The notes under the pieces: generated by a model
Told to the model about the DNA's origin: nothing
The model's input: only the letters and a program-made list of their open reading frames with translations
Databases searched by the model: none
From: Collinsella sp.
GTDB lineage: Bacteria; Actinomycetota; Coriobacteriia; Coriobacteriales; Coriobacteriaceae
DNA length: 64,000 nucleotides
Assembly (NCBI GenBank): GCA_019419555.1
Contig: DXZR01000008.1
Location: 8,794 to 72,793 of the forward strand
Reading direction: 5' to 3'
Translations under genes and position numbers: made by a program
In this document: positions 51,656-63,991 of the stretch, one piece after another
Numbering within the stretch: position 1 is the first letter of the stretch
Layout: every line of letters starts with the position of its first letter

Positions 51656-51770
51656 GCTCTTTGGACTCCTATCGCGGCGGGCTCGCCGTACGGGTATTAT
51701 GGAATGCAGTATGCCGTGCGACCGCATGGCCGCCGCGGCAACAAGACTCAGTATACCCGGGGGAGCACCC

Positions 51771-54233
51771 ATGGAATCGTTGTACCGAAAGTATCGCCCG
51801 CTCACCTTCGACTCCGTGGTGGGCCAGCAGCATATCGTCTCGACGCTCGAGCACGCCATCACCGAGGGGCGCCTGTCCCACGCCTACCTGTTCTGCGGAC
51901 CGCGCGGCACGGGCAAGACCACCATGGCGCGTATTCTTGCCAAGGCGCTGCTCTGCCGCAATGCCGAGGCGGCGCGCGCCGAGGGTGCGAGCGGCTGCAT
52001 GCCCGACGGCACCTGTGAGGAATGCGAGCTCATCGCCGAGGGCAACCACCCCGATGTCTACGAGCTCGATGCCGCAAGCCGTACCGGCGTGGACAACGTG
52101 CGCGAGGAGATCATCAACTCCGTCAACTTTGCCCCGGTGCGCGGCAAGTACAAGATCTATATCATCGACGAGGTCCACATGCTCACGACGGCGGCGTTCA
52201 ACGCGCTGCTCAAGACTCTTGAGGAGCCGCCGGCACACGTGATCTTTGTGCTGTGCACCACCGACCCGCAAAAGATTCTGGAGACCATCCTCTCGCGCTG
52301 CCAGCGCTTCGATTTCCATCGCATCGGCAACGAGGATATCGAGCATCGCCTGGCATACGTGTGCGAGCAGGAGGGCTTCGATTACGACGATGAGGCGCTG
52401 GCTATCGTGGCACGCCATGCCAAGGGCGGCATGCGCGACGCGTTGTCCACGCTGGAGCAGCTGAGCGTTTTTGGCAACGGCGCCGTGCATGCGGACGATG
52501 CCCGCTCGCTTTTGGGCGAGGTTTCGGACCAGATCCTGGGCGAGTTTGCCCGCGCCATTGCCGATCGCGATGTTGCCGAACTCTATGGACTGATTCGTGC
52601 GCAGGTCGAGGAGGGCAATGACCTGCTTGAGCTGACGCGCGACCTGGTGGCGCATGTGCGTGACGTGTATGTTGCCTGCGCTGCCGGTGCCCGTGCCGAG
52701 CTGTTTGAGGGCGGCTCGGAGCAGGCCGAGGCGCTTGCTGCCGAGGCCGCTGCCTTTGGCGAGCATCCTGCCGACCGCCTGGCCCGTGTGCTGACGGTGC
52801 TCGACGATGCCGCACTGGAGATGAGGGGCGCGAGCGACGTGCGCCTGGTGCTCGAGATCGCCTGCACGCGCCTGGCACGTCCCGAGGCCGATTTAACGAT
52901 TGAGGCATTGGCCGAGCGCGTGGCACGCCTGGAGGCCATGGTTGCCAACGGCGCCGTGCCGGCGAGCGTGGCTGCTGCTCAGGCCGCCGCGCCTGCAGCA
53001 TCCGTACCCGCTGCTGCCCAACAGCCGACGCTCATTTCGGGCGCCCGTGCTGCCGCTCCTGCGGCGACCGCCGCCCCCGCTGCTACGTCCGCGCATCAGG
53101 GTGGCATGCCTTGGGACCGCGGTGCTGCTGTTCCGGCTGCCCAGCCTGCGCCCAAGCCCGTGGCTCCGGTTCCCGCGCCCAAACCCGTAACGCCTGCACC
53201 TCAACCCGTTGCAGCTCCGGCTCCCGCGCCTGCTGCATCGACCGTGCCGGTGTCCAAGCCCAACAACGCCGCCCAGGTTGCTGCCGCCGGCGCCGCCGAG
53301 ACCCCCGCGGTCGAGGATGCCGGCGAGCTCCAGCGCAAATGGGTCGAGGTCGTCGAGCGCGTCAAGGCCCAACAACCTTCTTATGCGGCTCTCCTGTTGA
53401 ACGCTCGCGCTACGGCAGACGATGGTTGTAAGCTCACGGTTTCGTTCCCTACGGCATTTGCTATCAAGATGCTCGGGCGCGCTGATACACAGGCGGTGTT
53501 TTTGCCGACAGTCAGTGCGGTCTTCGGTCGTCGCACCGTCGACTACGTCCTGGATGGAGGTGGCACGCCGGCTCCTCAACATGAGGAGCATTCTCCATCT
53601 GCACGGGCTGCGGCATCTGCGGACCCGCAACCCGTGTCCTCGGCGGCCCCTGTATCCTCGAGCGCCAGCGCGCCGCAGCCAAAAGCGGCACCGGTAGCGG
53701 CACCGACCCCGTCGGCGCCTGAACCCGCTGCGCCCAAACCGGCTGCTCCGATCCCCGCGTCCAGGTCCGCTGCCGCGCCTGCGCCCAAGTCATCCGACCT
53801 GGCCAAGGCCCCCTGGCTGCGCTCCGACAACCCTGCCGGCGCTCCTGCCACGGGCAAGCTCCCGACCGAGCCCGCACCCCGAGCGCCCGAGCGCGCGTCC
53901 GCTCCCAAGGCTCAGCCCACCGAGCCGTCTGCGCCGTGGGAATCCGAGCAGGTGCCCTACGACGACACCATGGTCGGCGGTTTTGCTGCCGATGCCGGCG
54001 GGGACGATCTACCCCCGTTCGACGTGCCGGGTGCGGCGTCCGCGTCCAAGCCCGCTGCAACTGCCCCCAAAGAGGAGGACGCCCCCGCTGCCCCTTGGGA
54101 GTCCAACCCCGGCGCCGGCAGTCCCTTCGGCCACCAGGGCGCAGCCCCGAGCATCCCGCAGACCGAGGATGAGGCCAAGGCCCTCATCCGCAGCGTCTTC
54201 GGCCAGGCCACCATCTTCAAGCCGGTGGAGTAA
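51771..54233 (+). CDS. dnaX: DNA polymerase III subunits gamma/tau
   Basis: An 820-residue clamp-loader subunit. Walker A is GPRGTGKTT (about 43-51), the zinc cysteines are in the CRN, GCMPDGTCEEC stretch, Walker B is IYIIDEVHML and the sensor SRC is in ILSRCQRFDF. From about residue 390 the tail is extremely Ala/Pro-rich, longer than usual, with a small folded part in the middle (LQRKWVEVVERVKAQQPSYA). ATG 51771 follows GGGGGAG; the upstream frame overlaps the divergent gene and is not coding. It heads the common dnaX-ybaB-recR group, here interrupted by a small reverse gene. Confidence 0.96.
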   Translation: MESLYRKYRPLTFDSVVGQQHIVSTLEHAITEGRLSHAYLFCGPRGTGKTTMARILAKALLCRNAEAARAEGASGCMPDGTCEECELIAEGNHPDVYELDAASRTGVDNVREEIINSVNFAPVRGKYKIYIIDEVHMLTTAAFNALLKTLEEPPAHVIFVLCTTDPQKILETILSRCQRFDFHRIGNEDIEHRLAYVCEQEGFDYDDEALAIVARHAKGGMRDALSTLEQLSVFGNGAVHADDARSLLGEVSDQILGEFARAIADRDVAELYGLIRAQVEEGNDLLELTRDLVAHVRDVYVACAAGARAELFEGGSEQAEALAAEAAAFGEHPADRLARVLTVLDDAALEMRGASDVRLVLEIACTRLARPEADLTIEALAERVARLEAMVANGAVPASVAAAQAAAPAASVPAAAQQPTLISGARAAAPAATAAPAATSAHQGGMPWDRGAAVPAAQPAPKPVAPVPAPKPVTPAPQPVAAPAPAPAASTVPVSKPNNAAQVAAAGAAETPAVEDAGELQRKWVEVVERVKAQQPSYAALLLNARATADDGCKLTVSFPTAFAIKMLGRADTQAVFLPTVSAVFGRRTVDYVLDGGGTPAPQHEEHSPSARAAASADPQPVSSAAPVSSSASAPQPKAAPVAAPTPSAPEPAAPKPAAPIPASRSAAAPAPKSSDLAKAPWLRSDNPAGAPATGKLPTEPAPRAPERASAPKAQPTEPSAPWESEQVPYDDTMVGGFAADAGGDDLPPFDVPGAASASKPAATAPKEEDAPAAPWESNPGAGSPFGHQGAAPSIPQTEDEAKALIRSVFGQATIFKPVE

Positions 54234-54254
54234 CTGTGCGGGTGGGCATACTGC

Positions 54255-54728
54255 TCACGAAGAGGTCTCTTTGTCCGGGCGCATCTGTATTTCGGACATG
54301 TGCAACGCGGTGCCGCGTATCTCGCATTCGAGCAGACAGGTGCGTGACGGTCGGCCTAAGATGCTGAGGTCGATACGATACGTCGCATGGCTGTCCGTGT
54401 ACTCGACTTGCTCGGCGTTGACGGTTGCTCCGATTGTCAATAAAGAGCCCGGTTCGGCATCGACAATCTTGAAGTCTTTTATCTTGACCTTGAACTCTTG
54501 GTAGAGGGATGTGCTGTTGTAGTAGACGGTTCGGGTTCCATCGGTGCACTCATCGGTCGTCTCCCATTTGACGACGGGCTGGTCCGAGCTGGCTATCAGC
54601 AATTCTGCTCCAAAAGCTATGGCATGGGTGATGACAACCAGCAATGTCCAGCCGACAAAGAGATAGAGAACTAAATATGCAACGGGGTGTTTTGAGCGGA
54701 TGTTTTGGAGCACGTCGGGGGCGTTCAT
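54255..54728 (-). CDS. Small membrane-anchored protein of unknown function
   Basis: A 157-residue protein, not recognised. One hydrophobic helix (about 17-45, YLVLYLFVGWTLLVVITHAI) anchors a beta-rich outer domain with FKVKIKDFKIVDAEPGSLL and LECEIRGTALHMSEIQMRP. GGAGGTGCCCC precedes the ATG, and a minus-strand TATAAT (54768-54763) stands about 35 bases upstream. It is inserted between dnaX and ybaB, on the other strand. Confidence 0.7.
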   Translation of the reverse strand: MNAPDVLQNIRSKHPVAYLVLYLFVGWTLLVVITHAIAFGAELLIASSDQPVVKWETTDECTDGTRTVYYNSTSLYQEFKVKIKDFKIVDAEPGSLLTIGATVNAEQVEYTDSHATYRIDLSILGRPSRTCLLECEIRGTALHMSEIQMRPDKETSS

Positions 54729-55068
54729 GGGGCACCTCCAAATTACTATCTATGGCAATCAAATTATACCCTGCCGCCATGTGCGCCGCCTCGAGTAGTG
54801 GCTCGGCATTTAGCCATTTAGTGGGACGCATAAAATGTCGGATTCCGGCTCTACAAGATTTAGCTTTCAATATTATGCAGATGCGAATTATTCAACTTTG
54901 CATAATCTATGGGTGCGGCTTGCGCTCCAGGACATGTATATCGACTGATGTAACACGTCCGCCCCGCTCGCTGGCCTCGCGCCGTGGTACGATTTTTGAG
55001 TTTGAAAGTCCCGCCGTGCTCCGGCTGCCCTTGCAGCTCGGCGTGCGGCCGCACGTAAAGGAGCCATC
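54729..55068. other. Intergenic stretch before ybaB
   Basis: This 340-base gap contains the TATAAT of the minus-strand gene and an inverted pair ATTATGCA (54872-54879) and TGCATAAT (54899-54906) in an AT-rich pocket. It has no plausible ORF. The ybaB ribosome site AAAGGAGCC lies at its right end. The inverted pair could be a regulator site. Confidence 0.4.
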
Positions 55069-55389
55069 ATGGCCGGTATGAACATGCAGCAGATGATGAA
55101 GCAGGCTCGCAAGATGCAGGAGCAGCTTGCCGCCGCGCAGGAGAACCTCAAGTCCCAGACCGTCGACGCCTCTGCCGGCGGCGGCATGGTCAAGGTGACC
55201 GTTAACGGCGAGATGGAGCTCGTCAACCTCACCATCGACCCCGATGCCCTCGATCCCGAGGACGTCGATATGCTGCAGGACATGATCATGGCTGCTGTTA
55301 ACGAGGCCGTTCGCGGCGTCAACGAGCTCGCCAACAAGCAGATGGGCGCCATCACCGGCGGCCTCAACATCCCGGGCATGCCGTTCTAA
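55069..55389 (+). CDS. ybaB: YbaB/EbfC-family nucleoid-associated protein
   Basis: A 106-residue DNA-binding dimer. The Met/Gln-rich N-terminal helix (MQQMMKQARKMQEQL) is followed by GGGMVKVTVNGEMELVNLTIDP and a C-terminal helix with AVNEAV. It lies 14 bases before recR, the usual order. AAAGGAGCC precedes the ATG. Confidence 0.96.
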   Translation: MAGMNMQQMMKQARKMQEQLAAAQENLKSQTVDASAGGGMVKVTVNGEMELVNLTIDPDALDPEDVDMLQDMIMAAVNEAVRGVNELANKQMGAITGGLNIPGMPF

Positions 55390-55402
55390 GACACACATAT
55401 AT

Positions 55403-55999
55403 ATGAGCGCGAATCACAGTCTGCAAAAACTGCTCGATGAGCTGGGTCGTCTGCCGGGCATTGGTCCCAAGTCGGCCCAGCGCATAGCCTATTACCTGCT
55501 CGAGGCCGATGCCGAGGAGGCCCGCCGCCTGGCCGAGGCCATCCTGGAGGTCAAGCAGGAGGTCCACTTTTGCAGCCGTTGCTTTAACTACGCCACGGCC
55601 GACGAGTGTTCCATCTGCCAGGACCCGATGCGCGATACCACTCGCATTTGCGTGGTGGGCGAGCCGCGCGACGTCCAGGCAATCGAGCGCACGGGCAGCT
55701 ACCATGGCCTGTACCATGTGCTGGGCGGCGTGATCAGCCCCATGGACAAGATCGGCCCCGAGCAGCTGCATATCCGCGAGCTGCTGGCGCGCCTGGGCCA
55801 CGAGGACATCCACGAGGTCATTATCGCCACCAACCCCAACATTGAGGGCGAGACCACGGCGAGCTACCTTGCTCGCACCATCAAGCCATTGGGCGTTGAG
55901 GTATCGCGTCTTGCGAGCGGCCTTCCCGTGGGCGGCGACTTGGAGTATGCCGACGAGCTTACGCTTGGCCGCGCTATCGAGGCCCGCCGCGCGATCTAA
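55403..55999 (+). CDS. recR: Recombination protein RecR
   Basis: A 198-residue recombination mediator for gap repair. The HhH motif is LPGIGPKSAQRIAYYLL, the zinc finger is CSRCFNYATADECSICQD (about 57-74), and the Toprim domain has ICVVGEPRDVQAIE and LASGLPVGGDLEYADE. The start ATG 55403 has no clear ribosome site, so it may depend on translation of ybaB. Confidence 0.97.
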   Translation: MSANHSLQKLLDELGRLPGIGPKSAQRIAYYLLEADAEEARRLAEAILEVKQEVHFCSRCFNYATADECSICQDPMRDTTRICVVGEPRDVQAIERTGSYHGLYHVLGGVISPMDKIGPEQLHIRELLARLGHEDIHEVIIATNPNIEGETTASYLARTIKPLGVEVSRLASGLPVGGDLEYADELTLGRAIEARRAI

Positions 56000-56072
56000 G
56001 CGGTGTCAGCTCCGCGGCATGTTCCGTCGGCCTGCCGCACGGGGCGCTCATAATTGGGTGCGCGTTCATACA

Positions 56073-56158
56073 TTTGTTGTGCAACAAACCTGCCTTTCAT
56101 CCGCTTATCGCGTGGATGGGTCCGGTCGCACCCCGTATTTGCGCGTTCGTTGCGCAAC
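56073..56158. promoter_or_regulatory. Two small palindromes upstream of the 56243 operon
   Basis: TTTGTTG-TG-CAACAAA (56073-56088) and GTTGCGCAAC (56149-56158) share TTG-CAA symmetry. TTGCGC within the second, followed 17-19 bases later by GATACACT (about 56172-56179), may be a promoter. If so, the second palindrome overlaps the -35. Confidence 0.4.
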
Positions 56159-56202
56159 CTTTTGGGTTCGCTGATACACTCAAATGTGGATGTGAAAGAA
56201 TG

Positions 56203-56227
56203 CGCCGCTTTTAAGCGGCGTGTTTTT
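56203..56227 (+). terminator. Terminator-like hairpin in the leader of the 56243 operon
   Basis: CGCCGCTT (56203-56210) pairs with AAGCGGCG (56213-56220), and TGTTTTTG follows. It stands between the likely promoter and the ribosome site GGAGGAGAACGC of the next gene, so it may attenuate that operon. Alternatively it ends a transcript coming from recR. Confidence 0.6.
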
Positions 56228-56242
56228 GTCGGAGGAGAACGC

Positions 56243-57148
56243 ATGCGGCCCGGGGGCACTCAGACAAAGCATGGCGCCGCGGTGCGCATGCGACGCCGGC
56301 TGGGCCTGGCGCCTCGGGCGTGTGTGCTGCTGTCTTGCTCGCTCGTGCTGGTCATAGCCGGTGTTTCGGCTTATGGCATGACGGTGCCGTCCATGGTACA
56401 GGCGCATGCCGCACGCGAACCGCGCGTGGGGCATGAGGTCAAAAGCGATCTGGGCACCACGACTGGATATGCTTGGGCAAGTGTGGTCGGGCATATTGTG
56501 TTTGGCACCGACGATGCGGACGGCGCCGAGGCCCCGGACAACGAAGTCACGCTTGCCAATGGCAAAACCATCGTGCTCACCAACACCAAGATCATCGATC
56601 GATTGTCCAACAATAGCGTGGCGGCAACGGTGAATAAGGTCGAGCAGCAAAAGGAGCAGGACGCCCAGCAGTCCGGAAAGCCCGGTAGCTCGGATACTTC
56701 TGGCTCCGGCTCGGATTCATCGAGTTCGGGCGGCGGCTCTGGGTCGGGTTCCTCTACCGGAGGGCCTGGAAACGGCGGCTCGACGGGCGGCAACACTGAC
56801 AACGATGCAAACTCCGGCGGCCTTTCCGCTGCTGAGGAAGAGAGCATTCACAGTTGGCTTGTGACCAAGTACAACATGCTCGACGGCTATGTTTCTCGTG
56901 CCAATGACGTGGTCTCGACCTATAACTCTACGGGAGATCCCAGGCCGTGCGACAGCCTGGTCGGGGAGATGTTTGTCATTCGAGCCGAGTTCGGTCGTCA
57001 GACATTCTCGCCCCGGTCAAGGTGGTATCAGCAGTATGCCAATCTGTGGGGCTGTTACACCAACCTATGTCAATGGGTCGGCCATTACGGCGATGATGAC
57101 GTCGCGCTCGGTAACTTCAACAATAACGTGGCGGCGCTTGCCCTATGA
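56243..57148 (+). CDS. Exported Ser/Gly-linker protein
   Basis: A 301-residue protein, not recognised. A basic N-terminus and a hydrophobic helix (about 30-52, CVLLSCSLVLVIAGVSAYG) form a signal or anchor. An outer domain (about 60-135) is joined through a Ser/Gly-rich linker (about 150-190) to a C-terminal helical domain with PCDSLVGEMFVIRAEFGR and WGCYTNLCQW, whose three cysteines may pair. ATG 56243 follows GGAGGAG. Its stop overlaps the kinase start (ATGA), so it probably works with that kinase, perhaps as its outer sensor. Confidence 0.8.
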   Translation: MRPGGTQTKHGAAVRMRRRLGLAPRACVLLSCSLVLVIAGVSAYGMTVPSMVQAHAAREPRVGHEVKSDLGTTTGYAWASVVGHIVFGTDDADGAEAPDNEVTLANGKTIVLTNTKIIDRLSNNSVAATVNKVEQQKEQDAQQSGKPGSSDTSGSGSDSSSSGGGSGSGSSTGGPGNGGSTGGNTDNDANSGGLSAAEEESIHSWLVTKYNMLDGYVSRANDVVSTYNSTGDPRPCDSLVGEMFVIRAEFGRQTFSPRSRWYQQYANLWGCYTNLCQWVGHYGDDDVALGNFNNNVAALAL

Positions 57149-58989
57149 TGACCGATCTTGCATCCACCACACCACAATCGCTCGTTCGCGATCCCATGGT
57201 CGGCCTGCGCCTGGCGCGTGTCGACGGGTTTGAGCCGGCCATTGCGCTCGGTCAGGACGAACTGCCTACCTATCTGCGTCGTTTTACGATGCTGTTTGCC
57301 GACGATGCCACCATGCGCCGTGGCGGTATCGGCCGCGTGACGCGTGCCGTCAACGCCCAAGGCGAGGCAGTGGCACTCAAGCAGCTCATCTTGCCGACGC
57401 GCGATGAGTTTGATGACGATGCCGCTCACGAGGCGCTGGTCGCCAAGTTCAAGGCGGCGTTTCGCGAGGAATACGAATGCCATCGCGCCCTTTCGGGCCT
57501 TAAGGGCTTTCCCCGCCTCTATGGCTGGGGCGAGGTCGACGGTGTGCCTGCAATTGTCATGGAATGGGTCGAGGGCGAGACACTTGCCCGCTTGCGTTCG
57601 CGACTCGCCGTGGACGATGCCGGACGCCTGTCGCCGCTTGTGGCGGCGCGTCTGGGTCGCGACCTGTTCGATCTGCTCTGCCGTATGAGCCTGGTGGGCG
57701 AGGGCTTTGTCCATCGCGATATCTCGCCCGCTAATATTATGGTGCGTACGGCGCGTCTACCGCTTGACCGGCAGCTTGCCGAGGGCACCTTTGACCTGTG
57801 CCTGATCGACTTTGGCTCGTCGCTGGCGCTCGAGCCTGCGTCGGCCGTGGCCGGTACCGGCGGCAAGGCGTCGTTTACGGAGCGCTATGCCACGCTGCGT
57901 CGCGCGACGGTTGCCTATGCCCCGCCCGAGATGCTCACCGACGATATTCCCGATCTGCGCGCTTTGCGTATGTCGCCGGCGATTGACGTCTATGCCGCGG
58001 CAAGCACGGTTTACGAGCTCATTGCCGGCGTCGCGCCATACGAAGCCGCGCCGAGCACTTCGGGCACCTCGGGTTCGCGCAAAAAGACGCGCGACATCGC
58101 GAGCCCCTACCGTCTCAAGATGGACACGCGGCCCGACTATCCCATTGGTGCCCATGCGCCCGGTTGTGATTTGACTCAGCTGCTTCGTCGTGAGCCCGAT
58201 GTGGCGCTCGCCGCGGCCGAGCAGGCCCAGCAGCTAGGGCTTGAGCCGGATTCCGAAGAGCTACGTGATGCGCTGGCGTTTGTCGATGCCCAGCTGTTCG
58301 ACGTGGTGATGGCCTGTCTGTCCAGCCATCAAAAAGATCGTCCCGAGCCGGCGGCGGTCGAGGCGGCGCTCTCGGCGTTTTGTGACCACTATGCGCAAAA
58401 TGTCGGTCGTTCGCTCCGCGGCGAGCCGCTCACGCCGTGCCCCATGGATGCGTCTGGCCGCGCGGTTCGTCGCGCGCTGATGGTCGGCGCGACGGTCGTC
58501 TGTGGCGTGGTTTGGGCTGTGGTCGTGGTTTCGGCCGCGCTGCTGGCGTCGGGCGCTCGCGTGACGGCGACTTTGGGATCGCTCGTGTGGTCTGGGTCGC
58601 TACCGGGTATTATTGCCGCACTGGCGTTGGCGCTGCCAGACATAGCCGGCGTTGCCGCGGGGGCACTTGCGCGCGATCGGCGCTCGGGCTTCCTGCAGGG
58701 TGTGCTTGCGCTTTCTGCCTGCGAGGTTCCGGTGCTGGTTGTGGCTGCATGTAGCGTATTTTCCCAACGCGCCGTGATGGGCGGCCTTGTTGCCGCTCTG
58801 GTTGCAACCTATACGCTTACGTGGTTTTTGCTTGCGATGGGCTTTGCCTTTGAACTTCCCGTTTCGGCACCGCGACGCACAAAAGCCCAGATGGCGACTC
58901 CGCTTGCCGGTGGAGCCGCAGCTGCCCGTACTTTTGGCGGACCTGTTGAAGTATCGTCCGATTCTATTTCTACGACCAAGGAGGCCTAG
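57145..58989 (+). CDS. Serine/threonine kinase-like membrane protein
   Basis: A 614-residue protein. The kinase domain (about 40-410) has GGIGRVTRAV, VALKQLIL, EWVEGETL, HRDISPANIM, LIDFGSS and APPEM. It is longer than PknB-type kinases because of inserts near DIASPYRLKMD. Residues about 440-570 hold four to five hydrophobic helices, and the tail is short. All catalytic residues are present. It is the middle gene of a set with an exported protein and an FHA protein, resembling a self-contained kinase-reader module. Confidence 0.87.
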   Translation: MMTDLASTTPQSLVRDPMVGLRLARVDGFEPAIALGQDELPTYLRRFTMLFADDATMRRGGIGRVTRAVNAQGEAVALKQLILPTRDEFDDDAAHEALVAKFKAAFREEYECHRALSGLKGFPRLYGWGEVDGVPAIVMEWVEGETLARLRSRLAVDDAGRLSPLVAARLGRDLFDLLCRMSLVGEGFVHRDISPANIMVRTARLPLDRQLAEGTFDLCLIDFGSSLALEPASAVAGTGGKASFTERYATLRRATVAYAPPEMLTDDIPDLRALRMSPAIDVYAAASTVYELIAGVAPYEAAPSTSGTSGSRKKTRDIASPYRLKMDTRPDYPIGAHAPGCDLTQLLRREPDVALAAAEQAQQLGLEPDSEELRDALAFVDAQLFDVVMACLSSHQKDRPEPAAVEAALSAFCDHYAQNVGRSLRGEPLTPCPMDASGRAVRRALMVGATVVCGVVWAVVVVSAALLASGARVTATLGSLVWSGSLPGIIAALALALPDIAGVAAGALARDRRSGFLQGVLALSACEVPVLVVAACSVFSQRAVMGGLVAALVATYTLTWFLLAMGFAFELPVSAPRRTKAQMATPLAGGAAAARTFGGPVEVSSDSISTTKEA

Positions 58990-58992
58990 GTC

Positions 58993-59931
58993 ATGGCATC
59001 TCAAGTTGAGCTCACCCCATGCGGGGCCATGTTTGACATCTTTAAGCGCGCGGCGCATCTGAGCCATATCGAGCTGTGCGGCTTGGTGCTTTCGTCCCGT
59101 CCGCTCGCCGACGGCCGCAGCCCGCAGAGTCGAGCCGCCGATCGCTCTTGGGTTTCCCGCTTTATCGTTCGCGCGCCGGTCGGCACGCTTCAGCAGCGCT
59201 ACTTTGCCGAATACGGTACCTCGGCTGCGCGTATTATGTCGCAACTGGCCCTGCGCCAGCGAAATCCCATGGACTCCACGGCTGTGATCAATATGGTGTG
59301 CGGTCCTGCAGGTGAACCGATGGTACGCGCGCTCGAAGAGTGCCACCAGGACACGAATCTCTATCGCAACGCGCTCGATCGCCTGTCCCAGGCGGCGGAA
59401 CTCATGCCCGCCGAGCGCGCCGAGGCCGTGCTGGTGCTGTTTGTCGCTGTCGGTTGTTCGGCGGATGTGCGGTCCTCGGTGAACTATGCCATCGACTACG
59501 CGCACGCGACCTGTGGCGGAGGAACATCCACGCCGCGTTCGCTTGGCATGTCGATGACCGCGGGCGAACGCGAACCCGCCCCGGCGCACCCCTTGGGCTT
59601 GCTGCGCGTGCAAAACAGTTTTGTCGTGAGCGCCCCGCGCTGGATTCAGCCGAGCGAGCAGGGTGTTGAGATTGGCGCACTGGCCACTGGTGAGGGCGAT
59701 ATTACCGACGTCGGCGACGATGTCTCGGCCCGCCATGCCCATATCTGGTGCGATGCTCAAAATATCTGGCACGTCGAGGACTTGTCGTCCACCAACGGAA
59801 CCGTGGTGGTAAACGGGGCCACGCGCGTCTGCATTCAGGTCGAGCCCGGCCGTTCCGCCCAACTCAATCCCGGCGACGAGCTCAAGCTCGGCGAATCCAC
59901 TACCTACGCCATTCTCTTCGGTGCCCTCTAG
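58993..59931 (+). CDS. FHA-domain protein with uncharacterised N-terminal domain
   Basis: A 312-residue cytoplasmic protein. Residues about 1-190 are not recognised and include MFDIFKRAAHLSHIELCGLV and AVINMVCGPAGEP. The C-terminal FHA domain (about 210-310) has VEIGALATGEGDI, SARHAHIW and EDLSSTNGTVVVN; the usual GR of the first loop is replaced by GA. It begins three bases after the kinase stop and probably reads that kinase's phosphothreonines. Confidence 0.85.
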   Translation: MASQVELTPCGAMFDIFKRAAHLSHIELCGLVLSSRPLADGRSPQSRAADRSWVSRFIVRAPVGTLQQRYFAEYGTSAARIMSQLALRQRNPMDSTAVINMVCGPAGEPMVRALEECHQDTNLYRNALDRLSQAAELMPAERAEAVLVLFVAVGCSADVRSSVNYAIDYAHATCGGGTSTPRSLGMSMTAGEREPAPAHPLGLLRVQNSFVVSAPRWIQPSEQGVEIGALATGEGDITDVGDDVSARHAHIWCDAQNIWHVEDLSSTNGTVVVNGATRVCIQVEPGRSAQLNPGDELKLGESTTYAILFGAL

Positions 59932-59943
59932 CCAGTCCTGCCA

Positions 59944-59974
59944 AATGGTCCCTCCGTCCCCAAGGGATCATTTT
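59944..59974 (+). terminator. Terminator after the FHA gene
   Basis: AATGGTCCCT (59944-59953) and AGGGATCATT (59963-59972) pair with one G-T, followed by TTG. Confidence 0.6.
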
Positions 59975-60046
59975 GCTCCCGGCAGTCACCCGAGGTAAAC
60001 CTTTACCGCCCGCCTATATTTGCCGAAATTACACTTGACGGCGGGG

Positions 60047-60122
60047 TACAATAAACCCGCATGCGGATTTCCGTTGCGGGCGCTTCCCATCGCCGGGGCG
60101 TGCCCGGGAGCATCCGGCATGC
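60047..60122 (+). promoter_or_regulatory. Candidate structured leader RNA upstream of nifJ
   Basis: TACAAT (60047-60052) would start transcription near 60059. From that base a nested hairpin can form: GCATGCGGAT (60059-60068) with ATCCGGCATGC (60112-60122), GCTTCCC (60082-60088) with GGGAGC (60106-60111), and CGCC with GGCG (60091-60100). No good -35 was found. The full leader to the nifJ start is about 275 bases, fills the 402-base gap from 59932 and contains no credible ORF. It matches no riboswitch class known to me. Confidence 0.45.
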
Positions 60123-60333
60123 GGCCTTTGCGGCGCTCGGTCATGTGCAAGACGGGTAGCTGGGCTTGTGGAGCGCGTGCAGCCCTCCTCGCCTCGGCAT
60201 GCCTTCTCTCCACGCCATGTACCTGCTGCTGAGCCTGCCTGCCAGATGATTGGAAGCAACAGCGAAAATCCCATCACGCCAACATCCCGGCGATCGCCGG
60301 GGCCTGTATACCTATATGAGAGGAGAGGGGTAT

Positions 60334-63873
<3,540 letters not shown>

Positions 63874-63951
63874 GTCTCCTACCGCAGGATCTGAGGGCTG
63901 ACTTTCGCGGACGTCCTCGGACATGAAAGAACCCCCGCTGCGCACTGAACT

Positions 63952-63991
63952 GCCTCCCATTTCTTGGACACAAGAAATGGGAGGCTTTTTT
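63952..63991 (+). terminator. nifJ terminator
   Basis: A perfect 15-bp stem GCCTCCCATTTCTTG (63952-63966 with 63971-63985) is followed by TTTTTT. Confidence 0.9.

Noticed and set aside
51297..51770. N-terminal extension of dnaX
   Set aside because: It lies opposite the YcxB-like gene and before the canonical MESLYRKYRP start of DnaX with its own ribosome site.
51656..51770. SRP RNA gene next to dnaX
   Set aside because: The conserved GGTCAGG and GGAAGG-type core of bacterial SRP RNA was not found here or in the other gaps near dnaX.
60029..60277. 82-codon minus-strand frame before nifJ
   Set aside because: No ribosome site and Arg/Pro-rich random-like composition; it overlaps a region better explained as a leader.
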